A DNA stretch of 23,169 nucleotides from an uncultured Collinsella sp. (GTDB taxonomy: Bacteria; Actinomycetota; Coriobacteriia; Coriobacteriales; Coriobacteriaceae): contig URBP01000025.1 of NCBI GenBank assembly GCA_900546105.1, positions 1-23,169 on the forward strand. Reading direction: 5' to 3'. A program made the translations under genes and the position numbers. This document shows positions 7,658 to 16,439 of this stretch, piece after piece (the stretch's first letter is position 1; the number at the start of each line of letters is the position of its first letter). The notes beneath the pieces were generated by a model that searched no databases, was not told the DNA's origin, and was given only the letters and a program-made list of their open reading frames with translations.

Positions 7658-8557
7658 ATGAACGAGAACGTGACGAACACCGCCGCGACTGCGTTCGACC
7701 AGGCAACCGCGCCCACTATCGAGATTGCGGCCCACGCCGGCACCTGCTACGGCGTGCAGCGCGCGCTCGATATGGCCCTGGCGGCCGCCCCGCAGGCGGA
7801 GGAGAACGCTCAGGTCCACACCCTGGGTCCGCTCATCCATAACCCCATCGTGGTGCGCGAGCTTGCCGAGGCGGGCGTCGGTCTGGCCGAGACCCTAGAC
7901 GATGCCGCATCGGGCACCGTGATCATCCGCGCCCACGGCGTGGTGCCGCAGGTGATCGAAGCCGCACGCGAGCGTGGCCTCGACGTGGTCGACGCCACCT
8001 GCCCCTACGTGAAAAAGGTCCACGTGGCGGCGGAGCGCTTGGTACGCGAGGGCTACCACGTGGTAGTCGTGGGCGAGCCGGGCCACCCTGAAGTCGAGGG
8101 CATCCTGGGCCACGCCGGCAATGATGCGCAGGTCGTGAGCTGTGCCGCCGATGCCGATGCTCTGTCGCTCAAGGGTAAAGTGGGCTTGGTTGTGCAGACC
8201 ACCCAAACCGCGCAGAATCTCGCCGAGGTCGTGGCCGCTATCACCCCGCGCGTGCAGGAATTGCGCGTGATCAACACCATCTGCGCCGCCACGAGTGAGC
8301 GTCAACAGGCAGCAGCAACACTTGCCAACCGCTGCGACTGCATGGTCGTTGTGGGCGGCAAGAACTCTGGCAACACCCGCCGCCTGGCGCAGATTTGCGC
8401 AGACGCCTGCGAGAGCACGTATCACATCGAGGAAGCTTCCGAGCTCCAGGCCGCGTGGTTTACCGACGCTCACCACATCGGCATCACCGCCGGAGCCTCC
8501 ACCCCGCAAGAACACATCGAGCGCGCCGTCACGCGCATCAAGGAGCTTTGCCGCTAA
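7658..8557 (+). CDS. ispH: 4-hydroxy-3-methylbut-2-enyl diphosphate reductase (IspH/LytB)
   Basis: IspH performs the last step of the MEP isoprenoid pathway, reducing HMBPP to IPP and DMAPP with a [4Fe-4S] cluster. With ATG at 7658 the protein has 299 residues and the three cluster cysteines are Cys30 (AGTCYGV), Cys115 (DATCPYV) and Cys209 (NTICAAT). Substrate-binding residues are visible in PLIHNP (His61), RAHGV (His93), EPGHPEV (His143) and GKNSGNT. An upstream in-frame ATG at 7628 lies inside the acyltransferase gene and would add ten residues with no family match, so I use 7658. No S1 (RpsA) domain is fused to it, unlike in several Firmicutes. Confidence 0.96.
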   Translation: MNENVTNTAATAFDQATAPTIEIAAHAGTCYGVQRALDMALAAAPQAEENAQVHTLGPLIHNPIVVRELAEAGVGLAETLDDAASGTVIIRAHGVVPQVIEAARERGLDVVDATCPYVKKVHVAAERLVREGYHVVVVGEPGHPEVEGILGHAGNDAQVVSCAADADALSLKGKVGLVVQTTQTAQNLAEVVAAITPRVQELRVINTICAATSERQQAAATLANRCDCMVVVGGKNSGNTRRLAQICADACESTYHIEEASELQAAWFTDAHHIGITAGASTPQEHIERAVTRIKELCR

Positions 8558-8559
8558 TC

Positions 8560-10002
8560 ATGGACCAGACCGTACCCGCATACGCCGCCGAGGTGGCCGA
8601 TTACGGGCGCAGCCGCGACCCCGAGCCGGGTGAGGGCGCGCTCGTAAAGAACGTGCGTCCCGAATCGCCCGCGTGGGATGTGGGTATCGAGCCGGGCATG
8701 CGCGTGCTCACGGTCAACGATGAGGCGCTCACCGATATGATCGTGTGGCTCTGGGAGGCCGACGACGACACCGTCGAGCTGGAGGTATTCGATCCGCGCG
8801 ACGGCACCGTCACCCCCGTCGAGCTCGACCGCTTTCCCGGCGAGGACTGGGGCTTGGAGTTCGATGGCCCCATCTTCGACGGCATGCGTACCTGCGTTAA
8901 CGCCTGCGTGTTCTGCTTTATGACCATGCTGCCCAAGGGCGGCCGCTCCACGCTCTACATTCGCGACGACGACTATCGCCTGAGCTTTTTGCAGGGCAAC
9001 TTTGTCACGCTCACGAACCTCTCCGACGAGGACGTGCAAAACGTCATCCAACGCAATATGAGCCCCATGAACGTGTCGGTCCACGCCGTGAGCCCCGACG
9101 TCCGCCGTCGTATGATGGGCCGCAACGCCCAGCGAGGCATGGACGTACTCGAGGCCATCATGGCCGCCGGCATCGAGATTCACGCGCAGATCGTGTTGTG
9201 CCCCGGCATGAACGACGGCGAGGAGCTGGAAAAGACCCTGCGCTTTTGCGAGGAACATGAGCAGATCACCAGCCTGGGCATCGTGCCGCTCGGCTTTACC
9301 AAGCACCAAAACCGCTTTAGCTGGTCATACAGCGACAAGCCCGAGCTAGCGCGCGAGACCATTGCCATGATCCGACCGTTCCAGGACCGCGCCTACGAGC
9401 GCTTTGGCCGCCACACCTTCCAGATGAGCGACGAGTTCTATCTGGACGCCGGCATCGATCCTCCCGAGGCAGACTTTTACGACGGTTACCCGCAGTACTA
9501 CGACGGCATCGGCATGATCCGCTCGTATCTGGACGAGACCGACGACGTGCTGGCTACCGATGCCGAGCGACTGGCCCGCGTCCGCGAGGCCATCGCCGCC
9601 CGCAGCCAGCACCTGCTGTGCCTCTCCGGCGCCAGCGCGCGCGACACCGTGGCGCGCTTTGTGGAGTCGCCGCATGGTCTCGGCGGCACTGTCACGGCCA
9701 TCAAGAACCGCTACTTCGGCGGCAACGTGGACGTGACCGGCCTCATCGTCGCGTGTGACATTCTGGAGCAGCTGCCCCAAGACCTGTCGGGGGTTATGCT
9801 CTTTGTGCCTAAGCTCATGTTCAACGCTGACGGCATGACGCTTGACGAGTATCATCGTGACGATTTACTCGCAAGCCTTACCAGTCGCGGCGCCGAGGTT
9901 CATGTGGTGTCGACCATGCCGCATGAGCTGCTCGATACCCTGGAGCACATCCTTGGCATTGTGCCCGCGGACTCTAACATTTCCACTGACCCTACCAATT
10001 AA
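8560..10002 (+). CDS. PDZ / radical SAM / DUF512 protein, function unknown
   Basis: A 480-residue protein with the three-part layout of the DUF512 family: an N-terminal PDZ-like region (about 27-80, VKNVRPESPAWDVGI then PGMRVLTVND), a radical SAM core with Cys112, Cys116 and Cys119 (CxxxCxxC, here TCVNACVFCF) expected to hold a [4Fe-4S] cluster for SAM cleavage, and the C-terminal DUF512 domain (about 280-480). The reaction and substrate are unknown. ATG 8560 lies two bases after ispH; an AAGGAG in the ispH end is 13 bases upstream, somewhat far. der follows after ten bases. The family is often found next to der, which hints at a link to ribosome assembly or Fe-S biology, but that is inference. 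Confidence 0.93.
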   Translation: MDQTVPAYAAEVADYGRSRDPEPGEGALVKNVRPESPAWDVGIEPGMRVLTVNDEALTDMIVWLWEADDDTVELEVFDPRDGTVTPVELDRFPGEDWGLEFDGPIFDGMRTCVNACVFCFMTMLPKGGRSTLYIRDDDYRLSFLQGNFVTLTNLSDEDVQNVIQRNMSPMNVSVHAVSPDVRRRMMGRNAQRGMDVLEAIMAAGIEIHAQIVLCPGMNDGEELEKTLRFCEEHEQITSLGIVPLGFTKHQNRFSWSYSDKPELARETIAMIRPFQDRAYERFGRHTFQMSDEFYLDAGIDPPEADFYDGYPQYYDGIGMIRSYLDETDDVLATDAERLARVREAIAARSQHLLCLSGASARDTVARFVESPHGLGGTVTAIKNRYFGGNVDVTGLIVACDILEQLPQDLSGVMLFVPKLMFNADGMTLDEYHRDDLLASLTSRGAEVHVVSTMPHELLDTLEHILGIVPADSNISTDPTN

Positions 10003-10012
10003 AGGAGTGCAG

Positions 10013-11347
10013 ATGAAACCTATCGTCGCCGTCGTCGGACGCCCCAACGTGGGCAAGTCCACGCTCGTTAACCGCCTGGCCCAGACCTCAGACGCCATCG
10101 TCCACGAGTCCCGCGGCGTCACGCGCGACCGCTCGTATCACACGGCCGATTGGAACGGCCGCGAGTTCACCATCGTCGACACGGGCGGCATCGAGCCGCT
10201 CAAGAGCGATGACGTCTTTGCAACGTCCATCCGCGACCAGGCGCTCGCCGCCGCCGAAGAAGCCGCCGTCATCCTGTTTGTGGTCGACGGCCGCACCGGC
10301 GTCACCGAGGAGGACGAATCGGTCGCCCGCATGCTCAAGCGCTGCGACAAGCCGGTCTTTCTGCTGGTGAACAAGCTCGACAACCCCGATCGCGAGAACG
10401 ACAACATCTGGGAGTTCTATTCGCTCGGCATCGGTGAGCCCACGCCGCTCTCGGCCCTGCATGGTCATGGCACGGGCGACCTGCTCGACGATATCGTGGC
10501 CCTGCTTCCGGAGGAAGAGGACGAGGTCGCCGATGAGTTCCCCGACGCGCTGAACGTGGCCATCATCGGCCGCCCCAACGCCGGTAAGTCCTCGCTGTTC
10601 AACCGCATCCTGGGTGCCGACCGCTCCATCGTGTCCAACATCGCCGGCACCACGCGCGACGCCATCGACACGGTCGTCGAGCGCGACGGCAAGCACTACC
10701 GCATGGTCGACACCGCGGGCATTCGCAAGAAGAGCACCGTGTACGAGAACATCGAGTACTACTCCATGGTCCGCGGCCTGCGTGCCATCGACCGCGCCGA
10801 CGTGGCGCTGCTCGTCGTCGACGCCTCCGTGGGCGTCACCGAACAGGACCAGAAGGTCATGGGCTTGGCCATCGAGCGCGGCTGCGCCATCGTGGTGCTG
10901 CTCAACAAGTGGGACCTGCTCGACGATGACCGCAAGCGCGAGGCCTGCATGGAGACCATCGACCGCCGTCTGGGCGTCATGGCTCCCTGGGCCCAGTACC
11001 TGCGCATTTCTGCCCTCACTGGCCGCAGCGTCGAGAAGATCTGGGCAATGGTCGACGCAGCCGAAAAGACGCGCTCGCAAAAGATCTCCACCTCGCGCCT
11101 CAATACGTTCCTCACCGACCTGCGCGAGTTTGGCCACACCGTGGTAGACGGCAAGCGTCGCCTGCGCATGCACTACGTGACCCAGACGGGCGTCAACCCG
11201 CCGACGTTCACGTTCTTCGTCAACCACAGTGACCTGGTCAACGACACCTACCAGCGCTACGTGGAGAACCGCATGCGCTCGACCTTCGACTTTGCCGGTA
11301 CGCCCATTCGACTCTTCTTTAGGAAGAAGGAGCAAAAGGATGCTTAA
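10013..11347 (+). CDS. der: Ribosome biogenesis GTPase Der (EngA)
   Basis: Der is the essential tandem GTPase that helps mature the 50S ribosomal subunit. The 444-residue protein has G domain 1 with GRPNVGKST (9-17), DTGG (56-59) and NKLD (120-123), G domain 2 with GRPNAGKSS (186-194), DTAG (233-236) and NKWD (298-301), and a C-terminal KH-like domain (about 355-440). An acidic linker (about 166-176) joins the G domains. The start ATG 10013 follows AAAGGAG; longer in-frame starts fall inside the DUF512 gene. Its last 8 bases overlap plsY. Confidence 0.98.
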   Translation: MKPIVAVVGRPNVGKSTLVNRLAQTSDAIVHESRGVTRDRSYHTADWNGREFTIVDTGGIEPLKSDDVFATSIRDQALAAAEEAAVILFVVDGRTGVTEEDESVARMLKRCDKPVFLLVNKLDNPDRENDNIWEFYSLGIGEPTPLSALHGHGTGDLLDDIVALLPEEEDEVADEFPDALNVAIIGRPNAGKSSLFNRILGADRSIVSNIAGTTRDAIDTVVERDGKHYRMVDTAGIRKKSTVYENIEYYSMVRGLRAIDRADVALLVVDASVGVTEQDQKVMGLAIERGCAIVVLLNKWDLLDDDRKREACMETIDRRLGVMAPWAQYLRISALTGRSVEKIWAMVDAAEKTRSQKISTSRLNTFLTDLREFGHTVVDGKRRLRMHYVTQTGVNPPTFTFFVNHSDLVNDTYQRYVENRMRSTFDFAGTPIRLFFRKKEQKDA

Positions 11348-12023
11348 TCCGATTCTGCTGACCGCCATCTGCGCCGTGGTCTCGTTCTTTATCGGGGCGA
11401 TTCCGTTTGGTCTGATCTTGGGCCGCGTGTTCAACCACACCGACATTCGCAAGGCGGGCTCCGGCAACATCGGCACCACCAACGCACTGCGCGTGGCCGG
11501 CCCAAAGGTGGCCGCGCTCACGCTGCTGCTCGACTGCCTTAAGGGCGCCATCTGCGTCCTTATCGCCCGTCCGCTCATCGCGGGCGTGGGCTACGGCTTC
11601 CCTGTGAGCATCATGGCGCCTGGAGCCCCCGGCGACTGGATGCTCGGCGTCATCTGCCTGGCGGCCGTGTGGGGCCACATCTTCTCGCCCTACCTCAACT
11701 TCCATGGCGGCAAGGGTATCGCGGTTGGTCTGGGCGTCATCCTCGCTTGGTACTGGCCTATTGGCCTGTCGCTGCTGGGCATGTTTATCGTGGCCGTCGC
11801 CATCACCAAGTATGTGTCGGTGGGCTCGCTCGCCGCCGCCATCGGTCTTCCCATCGCTGTTTGCGCGGTCTTTCCGTACAGCAGCCTGGGCCTCAAGTTC
11901 TGCATGGCGATGATCGGCATCACCGTGGTGTGGGCCCATCGCACGAATATCCAAAAGCTCATGGCCGGTAAGGAGTCCAAGCTCTCGTTTACCAAGCGCG
12001 TCACCGAGCCCGACGATAAGTAG
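11340..12023 (+). CDS. plsY: Glycerol-3-phosphate acyltransferase PlsY
   Basis: PlsY is the integral membrane enzyme that moves the acyl group from acyl-phosphate to glycerol-3-phosphate, giving lysophosphatidate. The 227-residue product has several hydrophobic segments and the family signatures GSGNIGTTNALR (40-51, glycerol-3-phosphate site) and FHGGKGIAVG (121-130), plus VWAHRTNI near the C-terminus. ATG 11340 overlaps der by 8 bases and follows AAGAAGGAG, so the two genes are probably translationally coupled. PlsX, which makes the acyl-phosphate, is not in this window. The product is the substrate for the PlsC-like enzyme upstream, and gpsA just downstream provides the acceptor. Confidence 0.97.
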   Translation: MLNPILLTAICAVVSFFIGAIPFGLILGRVFNHTDIRKAGSGNIGTTNALRVAGPKVAALTLLLDCLKGAICVLIARPLIAGVGYGFPVSIMAPGAPGDWMLGVICLAAVWGHIFSPYLNFHGGKGIAVGLGVILAWYWPIGLSLLGMFIVAVAITKYVSVGSLAAAIGLPIAVCAVFPYSSLGLKFCMAMIGITVVWAHRTNIQKLMAGKESKLSFTKRVTEPDDK

Positions 12024-12032
12024 GAGAGAGTC

Positions 12033-13040
12033 ATGAATGTTGCGCTGATTGGCTCTGGCTCCTGGGGAACCGCCGTCGCCGGCCTTGCCGCCGCGCGAGC
12101 CGAGCGCGTGACCATGTGGGCCCACAGCGAACAGACGGCCGCCGGCATTAACGCCGAACACCGTAATCCTCGCTACTTAGTGGACTATGAACTGCCGACC
12201 AACGTTGATGCCACGACGGATCTGACCCAGGCGCTCGACGGCGCCGAGGCCATCATCTTTGCCGTTCCTTCGACGCACCTGCGCAGCGTGTGCCACCAGG
12301 CGGCTCCCTTTATCGCCGCCGATACCCCGGTGCTCTGCCTCACCAAGGGCATTGAGCCCGAGTCCGGCCTGCTCATGAGCGAGGTCATTGCCAGCGAGAT
12401 CGGCAACGAGGCACGCGTGGCGGCGCTCTCGGGCCCCAACCATGCCGAGGAGATCTGCCGAGGCGGGCTTTCGGCCGCCGTCATCGCCAGTGAAGACCAG
12501 GAGGTGGGGGAGACATTCAAGGAGCTGCTGCTGTCCACGGCCTTCCGCATCTACCTGTCGCAGGACATGACAGGCGTCGAGGTCTGCGGCGCCATGAAAA
12601 ACGTCATCGCTATCGTGTGCGGCATCTCCGCCGGTAGCGGCGCGGGCGACAACACGCTTGCCCTTATCATGACGCGCGGCTTGGCCGAGATCAGCCGTCT
12701 GGTGCACGCCCGCGGCGGTCAAGCTATGACCTGCATGGGACTCGCCGGCATGGGCGACCTCATTGCCACCTGCACCTCGGAGCATTCGCGCAACCGCACC
12801 TTTGGCTACGAGTTTGCCCACGGTGTGTCGCTCGACGAGTACCAGGCGCGCACGCATATGGTGGTGGAAGGCGCCGTCGCTGCCCGCAGCGTCAGCGAGC
12901 TCGCCCGTTCACTGGGCGTAGACATTCCGCTCACCTTTGCCGTGGAGCAAACGCTCTACAACGGTGTTACTTTGGATAGGGCGCTCGAGATCCTTACCGA
13001 CCGCGTCCCCTCCCAAGAGTTCTACGGACTCGCCGACTAG
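12033..13040 (+). CDS. gpsA: NAD(P)-dependent glycerol-3-phosphate dehydrogenase
   Basis: GpsA reduces dihydroxyacetone phosphate to sn-glycerol-3-phosphate, the backbone for phospholipids, in the cytosol. The 335-residue protein opens with the Rossmann motif GSGSWG (7-12), has TKGIEPES (104-111), GPNHAEEI (134-141), and the catalytic lysine expected at Lys189 in GAMKNVIAI. Length is standard. AGGAGAG precedes ATG 12033, nine bases after plsY. The der-plsY-gpsA order is common in Gram-positive genomes and places glycerol-3-phosphate supply next to its acyltransferase. Confidence 0.98.
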   Translation: MNVALIGSGSWGTAVAGLAAARAERVTMWAHSEQTAAGINAEHRNPRYLVDYELPTNVDATTDLTQALDGAEAIIFAVPSTHLRSVCHQAAPFIAADTPVLCLTKGIEPESGLLMSEVIASEIGNEARVAALSGPNHAEEICRGGLSAAVIASEDQEVGETFKELLLSTAFRIYLSQDMTGVEVCGAMKNVIAIVCGISAGSGAGDNTLALIMTRGLAEISRLVHARGGQAMTCMGLAGMGDLIATCTSEHSRNRTFGYEFAHGVSLDEYQARTHMVVEGAVAARSVSELARSLGVDIPLTFAVEQTLYNGVTLDRALEILTDRVPSQEFYGLAD

Positions 13041-13058
13041 CGCAGAAAGGCTACTACC

Positions 13059-13730
13059 ATGGGTTCCATCAAAATCGCTCCGTCCGTCCTTTCGGCCGAC
13101 ATGGCCAACCTCAAGGGCGAGCTCGACAAGATCGCCGGTGCCGACTACGTGCACTTCGACGTCATGGACGGTCACTTTACCGGCAACCTGACCTTTGGCG
13201 TTGACATCCTTAAGGCCGTCAAGCGCTCCACCGATGTACCGGTCGACGCGCACCTGATGGTGTCGAACCCCGACGAGACGGTCGATTGGTACGCCGACGC
13301 CGGTGCCGACATGATCACCGTACACTACGAGGCCTCCACGCACCTGCACCGCACGCTCACGCATCTGCAGCAGCGCGGCGTCAAGGCCGGTGTGGTGCTC
13401 AACCCCGCGACCCCCGTGTGCGTACTTGAGAGCATCATCGACGTTGTCGATATGGTGCTGCTGATGAGCGTGAACCCCGGCTTTGGTGGCCAGAGCTTTA
13501 TCCTCGGTACTCTGCCTAAGCTGCACGAGCTTACGGCCATGTGCGAGCGTCGCGGCGTTTCGCCCCTCATCGAGGTCGACGGCGGTATCTCTTCCAAGAA
13601 CATCGCCGAGGTCGTCAAGGCCGGCGCCAACGTGCTCGTAGCCGGCTCCGCCGTATTTAAGTCCCAAGACCCCGCCGCCGAGGTTGCGCTGCTGCAGAAG
13701 CTGGGTAACGAGGCCGCACAGGAGGCATAA
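13059..13730 (+). CDS. rpe: Ribulose-phosphate 3-epimerase
   Basis: Rpe interconverts ribulose-5-phosphate and xylulose-5-phosphate in the non-oxidative pentose phosphate pathway. It is a 223-residue TIM barrel: APSVLSAD (7-14, with Ser9), HFDVMDGHF (32-40, metal and catalytic His32 and Asp34), DAHLMVSNP (63-71, His65), VNPGFGGQSF (138-147, phosphate gripper) and EVDGGI (172-177, Asp174). The start follows AGAAAGG 10-11 bases upstream. The neighbouring genes are not obviously of the same pathway, so co-expression is probably a matter of general growth. Confidence 0.97.
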   Translation: MGSIKIAPSVLSADMANLKGELDKIAGADYVHFDVMDGHFTGNLTFGVDILKAVKRSTDVPVDAHLMVSNPDETVDWYADAGADMITVHYEASTHLHRTLTHLQQRGVKAGVVLNPATPVCVLESIIDVVDMVLLMSVNPGFGGQSFILGTLPKLHELTAMCERRGVSPLIEVDGGISSKNIAEVVKAGANVLVAGSAVFKSQDPAAEVALLQKLGNEAAQEA

Positions 13731-13736
13731 AACCTT

Positions 13737-14915
13737 ATGACCGCAGGTCAAAACCGTATACCCGTGAATCTTGACTATGCCGCCTCGACGCCCATGCGCG
13801 CCGAGGCGCTCCTTGCGCAGCGCGAATATGACGACAGCGAGCTTGCCGGCGTCAACCCCAACTCGCTGCACTCGCTTGGCCGCAAGGCCGCCGCACGCCT
13901 GGAAGACGCCCGTCGTGAGATCGCCCGTAGCTTTGGCGCACGCGTTCGCCCGTCCGAGATCATTTTGACCAACGGCGGCACCGAGGCCAACCAGCTGGCG
14001 CTGCTCGGTCTTGCCGAGGGCGCCCGTCAGCGCGATCGCAAGCGCGATCGTGTCATCGTTTCGGCCATCGAGCACGATTCAATTCTGGACAACCTGCCGC
14101 TGCTGCGTGCCGCGGGCTTTACCGTCGACCTGGTACAGCCCTGCCGTGCGGGCTACATTGAGCCCGCTGCGCTCACGGAGCTGCTCGGCGACGACGTGGC
14201 GCTCGTGAGCATTATGGTCGCCAACAACGAGACCGGCGTGGTGCAGCCCATCCGCGAGCTTGCCGCCGCCGCACATGCTGCCGGCGCCTTGTTTCACACC
14301 GATGCCATCCAGGGCTACTTGCATATTCCGCTCGATGTCACCGAGCTGGGCGTCGATGCCATGACCGTTGCCGCGCACAAGATCGGCGGCCCTGTGGCAT
14401 CTGGCGCGCTCTACCTTAAGAACCGCACGCCGCTGCGTCCGCGCATCTTTGGCGGTGGACAGGAAGCCGGCCGTCGCGCCGGTACGCAGGATCTGCGCAC
14501 GCAGCTGGCTTTTGCCGCTGCCGCCCGCACGTTGGGGCCCCACGTGGCCCAGGAGCGCGCGACGCTGCAGGCCCTGTCCGATAAGCTCTACGCCACGCTT
14601 ACGGCCCATCCGCGCATTCACGCCACGATGGGCGACTACGCGCAGGCAGACCGTCTACCGGGTATGGTTTCAATCTACGTCGACGGCATGGACTCCGAGG
14701 AGCTCATCATCAAGCTCGACGCCGCCGGTTTTGAGGTGTCGGCTGGCTCGGCCTGCTCGAGCGGCAACATGGACCCGAGCCACGTGCTCAGCGCCATGGG
14801 CATTGGTCGCGAGCAGGCGCTGGGCGCACTGCGCATCTCGTTCGATGACCGCGTGAATCCGGGCGATCTGGACGACTTTGCCCAGGCGCTGCTCTCGATT
14901 GTAGGCACCGCATGA
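13737..14915 (+). CDS. Cysteine desulfurase (NifS/IscS family)
   Basis: A PLP-dependent class V aminotransferase-fold enzyme that releases sulfur from cysteine as an enzyme persulfide for Fe-S clusters or tRNA thiolation. The 392-residue protein begins LDYAASTPM (12-20) and shows GGTEANQLAL (80-89), EHDSIL, NNETGVVQP (163-171), HTDAIQGY (187-194), the PLP lysine at Lys215 in AAHKIGGP, and the active-site Cys340 in SAGSACSSG, on the short mobile loop typical of the NifS/IscS group. AGGAGG lies about ten bases ahead of ATG 13737. No scaffold (IscU/SufU) or MnmA gene is next to it, so its acceptor cannot be named from this window. It overlaps the Nif3-like gene by four bases. Confidence 0.95.
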   Translation: MTAGQNRIPVNLDYAASTPMRAEALLAQREYDDSELAGVNPNSLHSLGRKAAARLEDARREIARSFGARVRPSEIILTNGGTEANQLALLGLAEGARQRDRKRDRVIVSAIEHDSILDNLPLLRAAGFTVDLVQPCRAGYIEPAALTELLGDDVALVSIMVANNETGVVQPIRELAAAAHAAGALFHTDAIQGYLHIPLDVTELGVDAMTVAAHKIGGPVASGALYLKNRTPLRPRIFGGGQEAGRRAGTQDLRTQLAFAAAARTLGPHVAQERATLQALSDKLYATLTAHPRIHATMGDYAQADRLPGMVSIYVDGMDSEELIIKLDAAGFEVSAGSACSSGNMDPSHVLSAMGIGREQALGALRISFDDRVNPGDLDDFAQALLSIVGTA

Positions 14916-15721
14916 TCGTCGCCGAGCTCGAGCGCGCCCTGCTGGCGCGCTACCCCAAGGCGGATGCCGAGGGGTGGGATCATGTTGGGCTATCTGTGGG
15001 TGATCCCGCTGCCGAGATCACCGGTGTTGCCTGCGCACTCGACGCGACCGAGGCCAACGTGCACCGCGCCCAGGAGGCCGGTGCCAACATGTTGTTGACG
15101 CATCATCCTATCTACATCAAGGCGCCCGAGGCCTTTTGTCCGGCCGACTCCGCGCGTCCCCAGTGCAGCGCTGCACTGTACGAGGCGGCTCGTTGCGGCG
15201 TGAGCATCATCTCGCTTCACACCAACCTGGACCGCTCGCACGAAGCGCGCGTTCGCCTGAGTGAGTTGCTGGGCGCTGAGCCCATGAGCTCGCTGGAGCA
15301 TGTGGACGAACCTGAGCTCACCGGTTTGGGCGCACTCGCGACCCTCCACGACCCCTGCAACCTGCGCGATCTCGCCAGCCGTGCCGCCACGGCCTTTGGC
15401 AGCGACCCGCGCGTATGGGGCGATGCCGAGCACCCGTGCCGCACCCTCGCTATTTTGGGAGGCTCCCTCGGCGACTTTGGAGAGCTCGCCATCGCCGCAG
15501 GCGCTGATGTTGTCGTGACGGGCGAGGCGGGCTACCACGTGGCGCAAGACCTTGCCTTGCGCGGACTAGCGGTGATCTTGCTCGGCCACGACCGCTCCGA
15601 GGAGCCGTTCGTTGATATATTGATGAACTCTGCAGTTGACGCCGGGGTCGACCCCCGTCATGCGATTAAAATACTGAACCCTTGCCAATGGTGGACTGTG
15701 ACAAAAGGAGAGAACTTATGA
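14912..15721 (+). CDS. Nif3-like dinuclear metal centre protein (YbgI/YqfO family)
   Basis: A 269-residue member of the Nif3/DUF34 family, toroid-forming proteins with a two-metal site; some are annotated GTP cyclohydrolase 1 type 2, but the physiological reaction is unsettled. Visible features are GWDHVGLSVGD (21-31; the usual Asn of WDNVGL is His here), the metal-binding LTHHPI (62-67, His64 and His65), LHTNLD with a further Asp ligand, and GHDRSEEP near the C-terminus with the last His and Glu ligands. The central insertion domain of YqfO is absent, so it is the short form. The start overlaps the preceding gene by ATGA, and the end overlaps the next by ATGA, giving tight coupling. Confidence 0.93.
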   Translation: MIVAELERALLARYPKADAEGWDHVGLSVGDPAAEITGVACALDATEANVHRAQEAGANMLLTHHPIYIKAPEAFCPADSARPQCSAALYEAARCGVSIISLHTNLDRSHEARVRLSELLGAEPMSSLEHVDEPELTGLGALATLHDPCNLRDLASRAATAFGSDPRVWGDAEHPCRTLAILGGSLGDFGELAIAAGADVVVTGEAGYHVAQDLALRGLAVILLGHDRSEEPFVDILMNSAVDAGVDPRHAIKILNPCQWWTVTKGENL

Positions 15722-16437
15722 GCGCCGGCGCTACGCTACTCAAGCTGCAACAGATCGATTTGGAGCTCGCCCGCAACAAGAGCGAACTTGCCAATATGCC
15801 GGAGCTCAAGGAGCTCGCTTCCAAGCGCAAGACCTACGTTAAGCTCAAGTCCGAGATGACCAAGCTCTACGCCCAGCGCAAGGATCTGGACATTGAGCTC
15901 GACGATCTCAACACCACCGAGATTCAGACCAACAACGCCATCGAGGCCGCCAAGAAGCGCCACGTCGACGGCTCCGACTACCGCGAGGTTCAGGACCTGG
16001 AGAACGAGCTTGCCACCCTGGCAAAGCGTCTGGACAAGATCGAGCACACCCGCAAGGATGTCGTCGTCGCCCACAAGGAGGCGCTCGACCGCGAGACCCG
16101 CGCGCAGACCATCATCGCCAAGTTCGAGGAGGGCGTGAAGGCCGATACCAAGGCTGCCCGCGCCAAGGCCGCCGACCTGCAGGCTCAGATTGACGCCGCC
16201 ACTAAGGAGCGCACCGCGCTTGCCGCTACGCTGCCGGCCGACGTGCTCACCGACTACGAGCGTCTACTCAAGCAGTTCCGCGGCCTGGCCGTCGAGACCA
16301 TCCAGGGCAACATCCCCACGGTCTGCCACACCGCGCTGCAGGCATCGTCCATGAGCGACCTCAACCACGACGGTAGCGAGATTACGCACTGCCCGTACTG
16401 CCACCGCCTCCTGGTACTCCCGAGCAAGGAAGCCTAG
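15718..16437 (+). CDS. Coiled-coil protein with C-terminal zinc ribbon (CT398-like/DUF164 family)
   Basis: A 239-residue protein made almost wholly of a charged helical hairpin (about 5-190, Lys/Glu/Ala rich, heptad-like) ending in a zinc ribbon. The family commonly sits beside Nif3-like genes, as here, and is of unknown function. Cys225 and Cys228 form the second knuckle (HCPYCHR). The first knuckle reads PTVCHTAL, with only Cys203 where most members have CxxC, so one zinc ligand may be lost or replaced by His204 or another residue. ATG 15718 follows AAAAGGAGAG and overlaps the Nif3 stop by four bases; an upstream in-frame ATG at 15682 lies within the Nif3 gene and lacks an SD. Confidence 0.9.
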   Translation: MSAGATLLKLQQIDLELARNKSELANMPELKELASKRKTYVKLKSEMTKLYAQRKDLDIELDDLNTTEIQTNNAIEAAKKRHVDGSDYREVQDLENELATLAKRLDKIEHTRKDVVVAHKEALDRETRAQTIIAKFEEGVKADTKAARAKAADLQAQIDAATKERTALAATLPADVLTDYERLLKQFRGLAVETIQGNIPTVCHTALQASSMSDLNHDGSEITHCPYCHRLLVLPSKEA

Positions 16438-16439
16438 CG

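Noticed and set aside
6213..7706. A 497-residue minus-strand open frame opposite cmk and the acyltransferase
   Set aside because: Same kind of shadow; the plus strand carries two clear genes with intact catalytic motifs and SD sites.
10088..11578. A 496-residue minus-strand open frame opposite der
   Set aside because: Shadow of der; compositionally biased and without recognisable domain or start signal.
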